Below are positions 7,087 to 17,300 of a stretch of 64,000 nt of DNA, one piece after another. Every line of letters begins with the position of its first letter. Position 1 is the first letter of the stretch. The position numbers and the translations under genes are program-made. Below the pieces are notes generated by a model. That model was not told the DNA's origin. It searched no databases and was given only the letters and a program-made list of their open reading frames with translations. The stretch lies in contig NZ_RSCL01000001.1 in NCBI RefSeq assembly GCF_003991905.1, positions 806,654 through 870,653 on the forward strand, read 5' to 3'. This DNA comes from Dulcicalothrix desertica PCC 7102. Its GTDB lineage: Bacteria; Cyanobacteriota; Cyanobacteriia; Cyanobacteriales; Nostocaceae.

Positions 7087-8181
7087 ATGCAATTATTGGA
7101 TTTTCCTCAAAGTCAACCGCAAACTTCTGTGTTAAATCGAGTGCTGGAGTCTTTTAAAGATATCGCTAGCAATGTTAAGATTAACTCCAATTTCTGTATT
7201 AGTCACCCAGCTTATGAACCCTTTGAACTTCCTGCTGAGGTAGTAACCCGTTTTCAGCGAATACCTTTAGAACTTCAAAATAAGTATTTGAGTTTACAAC
7301 TGCAAAGTTTTATTTACGGTATCTATTACAACGGTTCTATGCAAGTAGGCGGAAGTGCAACAAACCTAGCATTTGGTCAAAACCAAGAAAACAATACTTT
7401 TTTGGGAATCAACCTAGAGTTTTATAAGCGTCTACATACAAGTAATAGCGGTGAAGGTTATTTTGAACCTGGTTGGTTGGTACTGTGTCAGGAAAGTGAT
7501 GGTAGTCTTGCCGTAAAAAGGGGTGGTTTAACTTTGCATATCGACCGCCAACAACATCTACAACTAAGTGAACAATGCGCTAATATCGGCGATTTAGTTT
7601 CCATCCGGATGCCTCGGAATTTAGTTCAAAATGGATTTTATGTGGCAGTTAGCAATGCTGGTGCGAATACTTATCCTCAAACAGTAAGAATTTACTTTAA
7701 TTTAAGTCCCGAAGGTGCGGTCATCGTTATGGAAAGCCTTACACGGCAACTAAATGAAACTAAAATTCCTTTCACATTTAAAGTACTATATGACCCTTCT
7801 GACTACAAACGCTACGACTCTGGAGTATTATACTTTGAGCGCGGCGACTATAAAACAGTTCTACAAGTACTTAAGAATATTTATATAGAAAACCAGTTTC
7901 ATTTTCGTAAGGATATACCTCTGTTCACAAAATTGCTGGCGCCAGGGCTTAGTATAGCAGAAGAGCCAAATTCTAAATTTGCTGACTCAGAAAGCTTTGG
8001 TACAAATCGTTGCCAAATAATTGCCAATGCGTTGCTAGAAGCTCGACAACAAGGCAATGAATCAATAGATTATCGAATGAATTGTATCCACAAACATTTT
8101 TTTTTACTGGGAATTGACTTACAACGACCTTACCTTAACGCCAATTCTCAAGATATATATACAACTTTTGACCTATCCTAA
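7087..8181 (+). CDS. HopA1-family protein, putative phosphoserine/threonine lyase
   Basis: The 364-residue product matches the HopA1 effector-like family. Recognisable parts are DPSDYKRYDSGVLYFERGDY (about 237-256), IPLFTKLLAPGLSIAEEP (about 277-294) and SFGTNRCQIIANAL (about 302-315). In class V lanthipeptide and thioamitide clusters the HopA1 partner removes phosphate from kinase-modified residues to give dehydroamino acids. No separate LanC-like cyclase, flavin decarboxylase or YcaO is present, so ring closure would be spontaneous, done by this protein, or supplied from elsewhere. The gene follows the kinase closely and is probably co-transcribed with it. The family name is confident; the activity is inferred from context. 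Confidence 0.82.
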   Translation: MQLLDFPQSQPQTSVLNRVLESFKDIASNVKINSNFCISHPAYEPFELPAEVVTRFQRIPLELQNKYLSLQLQSFIYGIYYNGSMQVGGSATNLAFGQNQENNTFLGINLEFYKRLHTSNSGEGYFEPGWLVLCQESDGSLAVKRGGLTLHIDRQQHLQLSEQCANIGDLVSIRMPRNLVQNGFYVAVSNAGANTYPQTVRIYFNLSPEGAVIVMESLTRQLNETKIPFTFKVLYDPSDYKRYDSGVLYFERGDYKTVLQVLKNIYIENQFHFRKDIPLFTKLLAPGLSIAEEPNSKFADSESFGTNRCQIIANALLEARQQGNESIDYRMNCIHKHFFLLGIDLQRPYLNANSQDIYTTFDLS

Positions 8182-8280
8182 TAGCCGAACAGGCGCCACT
8201 GTCATAAGTTAAATTATATATATTTTTTTTGCTCGCGTAACTTACATCTTGCACCACCGACCAATCTATAAGCTACGTCT

Positions 8281-9738
8281 ATGTCCAAGCGTACAAAGAA
8301 ACTCAAGACACTCATTAGATGGCTAACCTGGTCGGGAGTTTTGGCTACAACTTGCGCTGGAAGCTGGCTAGTTTATGTCCATCAAAAACGACCAACTGAG
8401 TCAGTGGCGCCTGTTGTTACTGTAGAACGCGGCAACATTGAAACTACAATTAATGAGAGTGGTATCCTTGAACTGCGTGGTCAGCAAACCCTTAAATCTC
8501 CATCAGAAGGCGCCGTTGAACAAGTATTAGTGAAACTTGGAGATAGAGTCAAAGCCAAGCAACCATTAATTATTTTGCGAAACCCCGAACGTCAAACTAT
8601 TCTCGCTAACCAGCAGTTGCTAATTCAAAAACAGCAACTTACCCTGGCAAATAACCGTCAGAAAGTAGCTGAAGCACAGAAAAAGTTAGAAGTAGCTAAA
8701 AAGGAGAATAACACTAATAAACAATTACAAATTCAGAAACAGCGACTGACCTTAAAAGGTAATCGCCAAAAAGTTATTGAAGTTGAAGAAGAACTTAAAG
8801 ACGAGGAAAGGAAATTTCAGGAACTTGAAGCTCTGGATAAAAAAGGCTTTATTCCCAAAAATGAACTCCGCACCCAAGATGAACAACTTCGCCGTGCAAA
8901 ATCTGCTGTACGCGCGGCTCAGTTAACTGTTAATAGCGATACATTTGAACTGCAAAACCTTCAAATTGAACTGCAAAATACCCAACAGCAAATGCAAAGC
9001 AAAATCATGGAAGCTGAATCTGCTTTACGGGAAGCTCAGTTAGCAGTTAATACTGAAACCCGTGAACTTGAACGGCTTCAATTGGAGTTACAAAAAATTC
9101 AGCAGCAACTCCAGAATAATGTTCTGAGTGCCCCTATTGATGGTGAGGTTCTCGATATTAAAATCAAAGACGGCGAAGGAGTTCAGCTACGTACCAACAT
9201 GCTTACTATCGGCGACCCTACCCAAGAACTTGTATCACTTCAACTTTCTACTCTAAATGCCGCTAAAGTCCGCGTCAATCAATTAGCTAGCATTAGTATT
9301 ATCGGTCCTAATCCTCAGTCGTTCGAGGGACGAGTACAGAGTTTATCTCCCGTTGCAACCGCATCTTCTGGGAGCGAAAATCAAAACAACCAACAATCAG
9401 GGCAACCTGGACAGGCAACAGTATCCGCAAAAGTGCGACTAAATAAACCTTCTCGCAAGTTGATTCTTGGTAGCCAAGTAAACGTCGAAATTGTTTTACA
9501 ACAGCGTCAAAATGTAGTGGTTTTAAATACAGAAGCAATTCAGCGCTCTGAAGAAAAGCTATATGTTTTAGTACAGGATAAACAAGGCAAAACTCACAAG
9601 AAAAATATCACTTTAGGTATAGAGGGGTTAACTGAAGTAGAGGTGACATCTGGTTTACAACCTGGTGAACAAGTAGTGTTACCTACAACTGATTCCAATT
9701 CTCCTCAAGACAAATCACAAGAAAGTGACAGCGAATAA
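8281..9738 (+). CDS. MacA/HlyD-like periplasmic adaptor subunit
   Basis: This 485-residue adaptor has one N-terminal membrane helix (about 14-31), a first lipoyl half-motif (about 60-95), a long coiled coil with two similar Gln-rich segments (about 100-285), the returning half-motif (LSAPIDGEVLDI), a beta-barrel, and a membrane-proximal domain ending GLQPGEQVVLPT. It is longer and more MacA-like than the HlyD protein at 305-1636, so it should serve a different transporter. The MacB-type permease follows immediately and a TolC-like gene lies downstream. Together they make a tripartite efflux set. It could export the modified peptide past the inner membrane or provide self-immunity; neither can be read from the sequence. 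Confidence 0.9.
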   Translation: MSKRTKKLKTLIRWLTWSGVLATTCAGSWLVYVHQKRPTESVAPVVTVERGNIETTINESGILELRGQQTLKSPSEGAVEQVLVKLGDRVKAKQPLIILRNPERQTILANQQLLIQKQQLTLANNRQKVAEAQKKLEVAKKENNTNKQLQIQKQRLTLKGNRQKVIEVEEELKDEERKFQELEALDKKGFIPKNELRTQDEQLRRAKSAVRAAQLTVNSDTFELQNLQIELQNTQQQMQSKIMEAESALREAQLAVNTETRELERLQLELQKIQQQLQNNVLSAPIDGEVLDIKIKDGEGVQLRTNMLTIGDPTQELVSLQLSTLNAAKVRVNQLASISIIGPNPQSFEGRVQSLSPVATASSGSENQNNQQSGQPGQATVSAKVRLNKPSRKLILGSQVNVEIVLQQRQNVVVLNTEAIQRSEEKLYVLVQDKQGKTHKKNITLGIEGLTEVEVTSGLQPGEQVVLPTTDSNSPQDKSQESDSE

Positions 9739-9739
9739 C

Positions 9740-10900
9740 ATGAGTATCACACCTTTTGATCTACTAAATCTTACTATTCGTTCTTTAAGCGGCAACCCTT
9801 TACGCTCCACCCTAACTACCTTGAGTGTTTTTATAGGTGTAGCTGCGGTGACAGCAACGCTTCAAGTCGGTAGCATTAGTCGGTCAGTTATTGCCCGTCA
9901 AATTGCAGAGCGAGATGCACCCCAAGCTACAGTATTCCCAGAGTCTCAACTTAGGTTAGAAGACATCAAATTTTTGCAACAAAGGCTTGTGGGGTTAAGA
10001 GCAATTAGTGCCTCCAGTTTCCCAACTTCTTCTCGAACTCTATTTCAAGATCAGGAAGCTAATCCTTTAATGCTGGGTGTCTCCCAAAACTTTTTGCTTA
10101 CATCAGGTAAACAATTAGTAAGGGGGCGATTTTTTACAAAAGCAGATTTTGTTAGCTATCGACCTGTGGTAGTAATTGATCAATTTCTTGCAAATAAACT
10201 TTTTAAAAACCAAAAGCCTATCGGTCAGCGTATCTATACCGAACGCCGACCTTATATTGTTGTGGGGGTGGTGAAAACTAGTGTTAGTAGCAGTGACGCA
10301 CCTGAAGGTGAGATAATGATACCAATGTCAGTTTACAACGCTTTAATGGGTAGTCGGCATATTGGAGCTATTTGGATGCGTCCTCATAAGCTCGAAGACC
10401 TAAAACATTTGGAAGATAAAGCAAAAAACCTTTTGGAGCAGCGTTTTCCAGGTCAAAAATTTGATGTTAGGAACAATATTGAAGACATTTTAGAGCAACA
10501 AAAAACTCTTGAACTCGTTTCACGGGCACTAGCAGCAGTAGGAGTTATTTCTTTATTAGTGGGAGGTGTTGGAATTGCTAATATTACCATTGCCACTGTA
10601 TCGGAGCGTACTTCTGAAATTGGTCTAAAGCTGGCAATTGGCGCCACAAAACGAGACATAATGTTGCAATTTATTCTTGAAGCGACGCTTTTAAGTCTAT
10701 TAGGGGGAACTGTAGCAATATCTATGGTGCATGGGTTGACGTTGGTAGTTGCTAATAGCTTTGATTTACCCTATCAATTTGAAAGCAACACAGGCGCCTT
10801 ATCTTTAGGGTCAGCGCTATTAGTGGGAGTAGGCGCCGGTTTTCTTCCAGCTCTGCGTGCGAGCCAGTTAAACCCTGTTACAGCTTTGCGTAGCACTTAG
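9740..10900 (+). CDS. MacB/FtsX-type ABC transporter permease (no ATPase domain)
   Basis: The product (about 386 residues from the ATG at 9740) is the permease half of a MacB-like transporter. It has an N-terminal membrane helix (NPLRSTLTTLSVFIGVAAV), a large periplasmic domain (about 45-260), and three C-terminal helices including SLLVGGVGIANITIATV followed by ERTSEIGLKLAIGATKRDI, the FtsX hallmark. In MacB an ATPase domain is fused in front; here it is absent and no separate ATPase gene lies nearby. The ATG is one base after the adaptor stop; a GTG at 9725 would overlap it. The pair is certainly translated together. An ATPase encoded elsewhere must be assumed. Confidence 0.9.
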   Translation: MSITPFDLLNLTIRSLSGNPLRSTLTTLSVFIGVAAVTATLQVGSISRSVIARQIAERDAPQATVFPESQLRLEDIKFLQQRLVGLRAISASSFPTSSRTLFQDQEANPLMLGVSQNFLLTSGKQLVRGRFFTKADFVSYRPVVVIDQFLANKLFKNQKPIGQRIYTERRPYIVVGVVKTSVSSSDAPEGEIMIPMSVYNALMGSRHIGAIWMRPHKLEDLKHLEDKAKNLLEQRFPGQKFDVRNNIEDILEQQKTLELVSRALAAVGVISLLVGGVGIANITIATVSERTSEIGLKLAIGATKRDIMLQFILEATLLSLLGGTVAISMVHGLTLVVANSFDLPYQFESNTGALSLGSALLVGVGAGFLPALRASQLNPVTALRST

Positions 10901-10997
10901 TATTATTTCTGTTCTCTCCTAATTTAATAAGCTCCCAAGTGGGAGGTCTTGGGAGCATTATATTTAAAGTAAATCCAAACTATTGTCAGAGTTCAAA

Positions 10998-11306
10998 TCA
11001 ACATCTTTCTAGCCTATCGAAATTACCAAATGTCCATGTAAATCTAACTATTCCGTTCGGGTTGATAACTTTACATGCTGAGTCCCGTCCAAAAGCAATA
11101 ATAAGCTTCACCCGTTGTTGGGTTCGACATTGATTTTGCACCGTTAAACTCTTTCTCGCTTGACTTCTTACCACAACACAGCTTGGCGCCGGAGCAGCCA
11201 ATGATGGTGGAACTGTACCAGCAAGCGTCAGAGTCGCTGCGGTTGTACCGACAGCAGCTATACGAGCTAGTTTTGCAAAATTATTTTTGATGGGGTTAAC
11301 GTACAT
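10998..11306 (-). CDS. Small secreted protein resembling tendamistat-type alpha-amylase inhibitors
   Basis: This 102-residue protein has a signal peptide (about 1-37, ending TVPPSLA) and a mature part starting APAPSCVVV. Four cysteines are spaced 17, 18 and 24 residues apart; tendamistat has 16, 18 and 28. The segments NQC-x6-VK and CKVINPNGI align with NGC-x5-VK and CYAVAPGQI of tendamistat, from memory. The inhibitory Trp-Arg-Tyr triplet of tendamistat is not present: the equivalent loop reads RSQARKS. It may therefore be a small two-disulfide beta-barrel with another target. A strong AGGAG site precedes the ATG. It lies antisense between the permease and TolC genes. The family assignment is tentative. 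Confidence 0.6.
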   Translation of the reverse strand: MYVNPIKNNFAKLARIAAVGTTAATLTLAGTVPPSLAAPAPSCVVVRSQARKSLTVQNQCRTQQRVKLIIAFGRDSACKVINPNGIVRFTWTFGNFDRLERC

Positions 11307-11787
11307 CTTTATCTCCTCTAAAATTCATACTTTCAAAAATGAAAACAATCCACAATATGTGGTAGATGCTGTAATTTAGACTCTGACAAAAATTTTGGAA
11401 TTACTTTTTAAGTGTGTAGGTTTTGTTGATAACCTACATAAGTAGTCAATTAAACTGTATAAGCTCAATCTTCTTAATTCTATTAATGCCTAAATTAATC
11501 TAATAAATCAAGTAGGTTTAAATCGTTTATAAAACATAACTACAGTTGTTTTGTTTTAAATAGAATCACTTCTACAATTTCTAACAAGGTAGTTTTATAT
11601 TAATTATACAAAATACATAGTAGATACGAACATGTACAATAGTTTGCGGACTTTACGCATAATTTATAGCTATCAAAATTAAAGATATTTTGTTTTGAAA
11701 TTTGATACAAAAGCTAAAACTATGAGTGTAATGTAAAATTAAGAATAAAAATTCAAATTAGTATGGTGCTTAAGCAACCTTACAATT
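11307..11787. other. AT-rich divergent intergenic region
   Basis: No gene is seen in these 481 bases between the leftward small secreted protein and the rightward TolC-like gene. A perfect short palindrome, CCACA-ATA-TGTGG, lies at 11350-11362, about 45 bases upstream of the secreted protein's start, where an operator could sit. No regulator is assigned to it. Confidence 0.55.
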
Positions 11788-13653
11788 ATGCACAAGCCAC
11801 CAAATCAACATCCTCAACCTCCAAGGCAACTCCATCTATCTTTTCGCTCAGTAAGTTTTTGCTTGCTAAATGTATTTATTGCTTCCAGTGTAATCACGGT
11901 TGTATTTAGTATTGTAATAGTGATTGTTAAGCCTCGAAAAATATTACGACCTGCTGTTGGTGTTGAGAAAGCAATCGTTAACAAAAGTAAGACGATTATT
12001 TCACAAGGGCAAACACAATCCCAAACTAAAATTGAACAAGAGTACATACAGACACAAAAAAATACAAAACCTACAACCTACGATTCAAGGATAGTCAACA
12101 CACTTGTATATCTAATCCAACCTCAGAAGCAGAAAAACAAAATACTACCTCAGCCAAGAAAATCAATTTTAGCTTTCAAGCCAAAAAAAGATAAGCAAGA
12201 CAGGCATCAGCAGAAATTAGTGAAGGCGCCATCTCAAAGCATCTCCACACCAACATCACCTATCAAGTTTAACTTGTCGGCTGCTACACAAGTTCGCCAA
12301 ATTTCTGCATCAGATGCCATTTCTCAAAAATCATTACCGACTATTAACGCGCTAGCATTGCAAATTTCTGATATTGTCGCTTTGGTTTTGCAAAACAACC
12401 GCACGATTAAAAACGCATATCTCGAAAGGATAGCTCAAAGGCAAGACTTGGTAGTGGAAGAAGATAAATTTTCGCCAAATATTACACCTACTGTATCAAC
12501 GTCATTTGGTCAATCGGGGTCAGGCGCCATTTCATCAGTTACGAATGAAATAGGGCTTGAGGCAAAAATGAAAATTCCTACTGGAGGAGAGTTGACTTTA
12601 GGGTGGACAGATACTGCTCTAAGACCAAAAATCAGTTTTAACCAACCTTTATTAAGAGGTGCTGGGGTCGATATTAACAGAGCTTCGATTCAAACTGCTC
12701 GACTTACTGAAAAAACCAATGTTTTGGATTTAAAAGCTACTTTGACGAATACTATAACAGATGCGATTTTGGCATATAGAAATTTACTTCGTGCCCAAGA
12801 ACAGTTAAAAATTGAGCAGCTATCCCTTAAAAGCGCTCAAGAACTTCTAGAAATTAATAAAGCTCTGATTGCAGCAGGTAGATTGGCGCCAGTTGAGATT
12901 ATTCAAAGCGAAACAGCAATTGCTAACCGACAAGTAAGCTTAGTAACTGCTCAAAATAATCTTGAGTCAACAAAGTTAGCTTTACTTCAACTTCTAGATA
13001 TTGATAAAAATACTAATATTGTCGCAGCAGAAGTTCCAAAAGTAACGCGCGTGACCCTAGACTCAAACAAACTTCGACAAGTAGCGCTCTTAAATCAACC
13101 AGAATATTTACAGGCACAGCTAAACCTCGACAAAGCTAAACTTGATTTGTCGCAGGCAAAAAATAACAGACGCTGGGACTTAGGATTAAATATTAGCTAT
13201 GACAACACAACGGGAAACAACACAACAGGTGACGTGAAAGCTGGACTAACTTTTAGCAAAACATTAGGTGACCTGGCGCCAGAACAAAGGTTTCAACGTA
13301 GCCGAGTCAACTTGCTGCAAACGGAAAACAATTTGAAGGAGCAGCTTGAAAGCTTAGAAATTCAGGTTACAGATAGAATTAGAGACGTTAATTCGAGTTT
13401 TTCCCAAGTGCAACTTGCCCAACAAGCTAGGGAGTATTCTGAACGACAATTACAAATTGAAAGAGAAAAACAGAGATTAGGAAGGGGGTCTGGAGTTTTT
13501 GAGATTGTCAGTCTTGAAAATAGTTTGGTAGAAGCAAGAAACGCAGAACTGAATGCGACTATAGAGTATCTCAATGCTTTGACAAATCTTGATCAGTCTG
13601 TAGGAACAACATTATATACTTGGCAAGTAAAAATTGAGACAAGCCAAAATTGA
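11788..13653 (+). CDS. TolC-family outer membrane efflux protein with long N-terminal extension
   Basis: The 621-residue product has a hydrophobic signal segment (about 24-48), then a basic, Lys/Gln/Pro-rich linker (about 50-185), then two outer-membrane efflux repeats (about 190-400 and 415-612), including ALALQISDIVALVLQNNRT and LDLKATLTNTITDAILAYRN. The long linker before the channel domain is common in cyanobacterial TolC homologues. It should form the outer-membrane duct for one or both adaptors in this locus. It lies downstream of the adaptor-permease pair, separated by the antisense secreted protein, so it probably has its own promoter. Confidence 0.9.
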   Translation: MHKPPNQHPQPPRQLHLSFRSVSFCLLNVFIASSVITVVFSIVIVIVKPRKILRPAVGVEKAIVNKSKTIISQGQTQSQTKIEQEYIQTQKNTKPTTYDSRIVNTLVYLIQPQKQKNKILPQPRKSILAFKPKKDKQDRHQQKLVKAPSQSISTPTSPIKFNLSAATQVRQISASDAISQKSLPTINALALQISDIVALVLQNNRTIKNAYLERIAQRQDLVVEEDKFSPNITPTVSTSFGQSGSGAISSVTNEIGLEAKMKIPTGGELTLGWTDTALRPKISFNQPLLRGAGVDINRASIQTARLTEKTNVLDLKATLTNTITDAILAYRNLLRAQEQLKIEQLSLKSAQELLEINKALIAAGRLAPVEIIQSETAIANRQVSLVTAQNNLESTKLALLQLLDIDKNTNIVAAEVPKVTRVTLDSNKLRQVALLNQPEYLQAQLNLDKAKLDLSQAKNNRRWDLGLNISYDNTTGNNTTGDVKAGLTFSKTLGDLAPEQRFQRSRVNLLQTENNLKEQLESLEIQVTDRIRDVNSSFSQVQLAQQAREYSERQLQIEREKQRLGRGSGVFEIVSLENSLVEARNAELNATIEYLNALTNLDQSVGTTLYTWQVKIETSQN

Positions 13654-13685
13654 TTTTACATTTTTTCAACAAGTGGTTATTTATT

Positions 13686-14111
13686 ATGAGTCAATCAGAT
13701 TCACTCTTGGTTAAACTCCGCAAGCATATTATTATAAAACAATCAGATTTACTCTTGGTTAAGCTCCGTAAATATTATTTTATTACCTTTTTTGCAGGAG
13801 CTTTAGGTGGATTTGCTGGAGGATTAATTCACGCCATACAGCACTTTCATAGTTTTAGTCCACAAATTGTAATAATTATAACTCTTATTAGTGGTATCAA
13901 TTATAGTAGTGCTGAGATTGTAAGCCTGCTAGGCAATACTTGGTGGCAAAGAGTATTATTATGGGTGACAACGATAATTATTATCAGTGGGTTAATTCAT
14001 CTACTAGTACAATCACTGGATTTTGATTTTGTGTTGCGTTCCACCCCTTTTGTTCCTACTGCTTTGTTAAACTATTTAAATCGAAAGCTCTCTGTTTATA
14101 AAAAGCGCTGA
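13686..14111 (+). CDS. Small membrane protein with internal 16-residue duplication
   Basis: Starting at the ATG at 13686 the product has 141 residues; an upstream TTG at 13650 overlapping the TolC stop is less likely. The N-terminus contains SDSLLVKLRK and, 16 residues on, SDLLLVKLRK. At the DNA level this is a direct repeat with a 48-base offset (about 13691-13723 and 13739-13771). Three hydrophobic segments follow (FFAGALGGFAGGLIHA, IVIIITLISG, VLLWVTTIIIISGLIHLLV). No family is recognised. It lies 32 bases after the TolC gene and could be co-transcribed. Confidence 0.6.
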   Translation: MSQSDSLLVKLRKHIIIKQSDLLLVKLRKYYFITFFAGALGGFAGGLIHAIQHFHSFSPQIVIIITLISGINYSSAEIVSLLGNTWWQRVLLWVTTIIIISGLIHLLVQSLDFDFVLRSTPFVPTALLNYLNRKLSVYKKR

Positions 14112-14141
14112 TTGCATACCTGTTTACGCTATTTTTGTTAG

Positions 14142-14258
14142 CATGTTAAACAACGCTCTATCGATGACGACCATCTGAGTGGTTCTTCCCCAGTTATAAA
14201 ACCACGACGACCTAAACCAGGAGATTCAAATTCAGTTATACCAACAATAAGTGATTAA
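14142..14258 (+). pseudogene. Possible 3' relic of a coding sequence
   Basis: The spacer between the small membrane protein and the first exoprotein holds an open stretch of 38 codons with no start codon, bounded upstream by a stop. It reads ...SIDDDHLSGSSPVIKPRRP... to a TAA. The composition looks protein-like, so it may be the tail of a lost gene. Chance is also possible. Confidence 0.2.
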
Positions 14259-14346
14259 ATAATTTATAGTTTATCTGTACTCGAAGCACGGCATGACGTT
14301 GCTGAACGCACGGTTAACTCCCACATTATTATTTGTGTAATTTTCA

Positions 14347-17300
14347 ATGACAAAATGTAGAATGCATTGGCGCCGATTCTTAAAGCAATGGAGTTGGTTA
14401 GTTGTTAAAGCCGCGCTCTTTACAAGCGCAAGCGTACTACAAGAACTCGCTTTATTTCCAAGTTGTGCGGTCGCGCAGCAGAGCAACATCGTCCCCGATA
14501 ACAGCTTGGGCGCCGAAAGTTCTGTTGTTACACCTAATATTGATATTCTTGGCATTAAAAGCGAACAGATATCAGGAGGGGCAAGTCGGGGAGTTAACCT
14601 ATTTCACAGTTTCCGGGAATTCAATATTAAGGACGGAGGCGCCTATTTCACAAATCCTAATGGCATTGAGAATATTTTCGGTCGCGTAACAGGTGGTAAC
14701 GCTTCTGAAATTTTAGGAAAGCTTGGCGTATTGGGCAATGCCAACTTATTTCTAATCAATCCTAACGGCATTATCTTTGGGAAAAATGCCAGTTTGGATG
14801 TTAAAGGGTCATTTGTTGCGACGACAGCTAATGCAATTAAGTTTGGAAATCTAGGATTTTTCGATGCCTCCGTTAAAAATGTTCCTTCTGCATTGTTAAC
14901 TGTAAATCCTTCTGCTTTTCTATTTAATCAAATTTCTAATCAACCGATTAACTCAATTCAAGTAAATAAAACCTCATTATCGGTTCCGAATGATAAAAGT
15001 TTACTACTGGTAGGTGGCGATATAAAATTGAATAACAGTTTATTAAATGTTCCAGGTGGTCGAGTTGAACTAGGAGGGCTGTTAGGAGAGGGAACAGTAG
15101 GGCTAAATAATATAGATAATATTTTACAGTTGAATTTTCCCGACAATGTAACGCGCGCGTCTGTATCTCTTATTAATGACTCTGAAGTTTATGTACGCGC
15201 GTCTGATGGGGGTAGTATTGCGTTGACTGCTCAGAACTTTAATATGTCAGGAAACAGTAGACTATTGGCAGGCATAGAATCTGGGTTAGGTTCGATTAAT
15301 TCTCAAGCAGGGGATATTAAAATTGACGCAACAGGAACAATTAGTCTTACAGATTTAAGCTTGATAGCGAATACGATACGCCCTGGAGGTATTGGTAAAG
15401 CTGGTGACATTATCATCAATACTGGGTCACTTTCGCTTACTACTGGCGCCCAGCTACAATCTCGTACTCGTGGACAGGGTTCGGCTGGCAATGTGACAAT
15501 TACAGCTAGCGATACTGTCTCTTTTAAAGGGGTAATTGGCGATGGTGGCTCCAATAGTGGAATCACTACTAGGGTAGAATCACCCGAAACCGTGGGTGAT
15601 GCTGGTGATATTAATATTACTGCCAGGTCAGTATCGCTGACGAATGGCGCCGGACTACAAACAACCAGCTTTGGACAGGGTAATGCTGGCGATGTAAATA
15701 TAAATGCCCGCGATACAGTCTCTTTTGATGGAGTAAGCAATGATGGGCGCCCAAGTTTAGCAGAAAGCAATATACAAAGAAACGCTGTGGGCAAAGGAGG
15801 CAATGTTAATATCACCACTGGAAACCTTTCGATGAAAAATGGCGCCACACTGGTGACTGCCACCTACGGAAAGGGAAATGCTGGAAGTATAAATATAAAT
15901 GCCCGTGATACTGTCTCCTTTGATGGAGTAGGTAGAAATCGAGGTTCTACTGCGGCAGTCAGTATTACGCAATCAAGAACCGAGGGAAATGGAGGCGATA
16001 TTAATATTACAACTGGTTCACTTTCGGTGACAAATGGAGCGCTGTTAGATGCTAGCAACCTACAAGGGATAGGAAATGCTGGAAATATAAATATAAATGC
16101 CCGCGATACTGTCTCCTTTGATGGGACGGGTAGCAATGGTGTCTCCAGTACGGCATTCAGCAGTATAGAAGGAAGAGGAGCGGTGGGTAAAGCTGGCGGT
16201 ATCAACATCACAACAGGGTTGCTTTCTCTTACAAATGGTGCTGTCTTGAGTGCAGTGACTACTGTACCCCAAGATGGGGGTGACATTACTCTTAACGCCA
16301 ATACCTTGGAAGCTATAAACGGCGGACAAGTTGTTACTACCAGTTTCAGTAGTGGTAAGGCTGGTAATATCAATGTCAATGTAAATGATAACGTCACCCT
16401 TGCTGGCAAAGATAACAGTTATTTTGAACGAATTGCCCAATTTGGCGAGGTCGCGGTTGCTGCTGTTGGTAGTGCCAGTGGACTTTTTGCAAATACATTT
16501 GAAGATTCTACAGGTCAGGGTGGAGATTTAAACGTTACTAGTAGACAGATACTTGTGCAAGATGGCGCCCAAATATCTGCTTCAACATCAGGTACGGGTT
16601 CGGGAGGAACTTTAAGCATTACAACCGGGGAATTACTTGTTAAAGACCAGGCTCAAATTACTGCTAGCGCACCAAGAGCGCAGGCAGGTCAGCTACAAAT
16701 AAAAGCTTCAAATATTCGCCTAGAACAGTTTGGAGAAATTGCCACTGTAAACGGCGCCTCTAGTCTTCAGGAGGAAAATATCGTAATACGGGATTTTGAC
16801 TTATTGCTAATGCTTGATAACAGTAAGATATCCGCTCAAGCTCTCAACCGTGCAACTGGTGGAAACATCACAATAAACTCTCCGTTTGGTTTCATTGTCA
16901 CTAACAAAGGTGAAAATAGCGACATTGTTGCCAATGCTGCTCTAGGTAGAGGGGGTAGAATTAATATCCAAGCTACTGGTGTTTATGGGTTTGAGAAATA
17001 TGAACGCAATCGAGGTGATGAATATTTTAGTAACATCAGTGACATTAATGCTAGTTCTGAGGTTGGAGCAGAATTTGATGGAACTATAGACATTAACATA
17101 CTAGATATTGACCCCAACCCCGGATTGATCAACTTGCCAATCGAACCAGGTACACCGCAAGTAGCTACTGGTTGCCAAGCGGTTACAGGCGAAAATCAAA
17201 GTCGATTTGTTTACACTGGACGCAGTGGTTTGCCTCTTAATCCCAGAGTTAGTTTTAGCAGTGATACACCCCAAGTAGATTGGGTGACACGCAACGAGCG

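Noticed and set aside
15303-16440. Several long minus-strand open frames opposite exoprotein 1
   Set aside because: They mirror the repeat periodicity of the real gene, are rich in Pro/Ser/Thr, and have no family resemblance.
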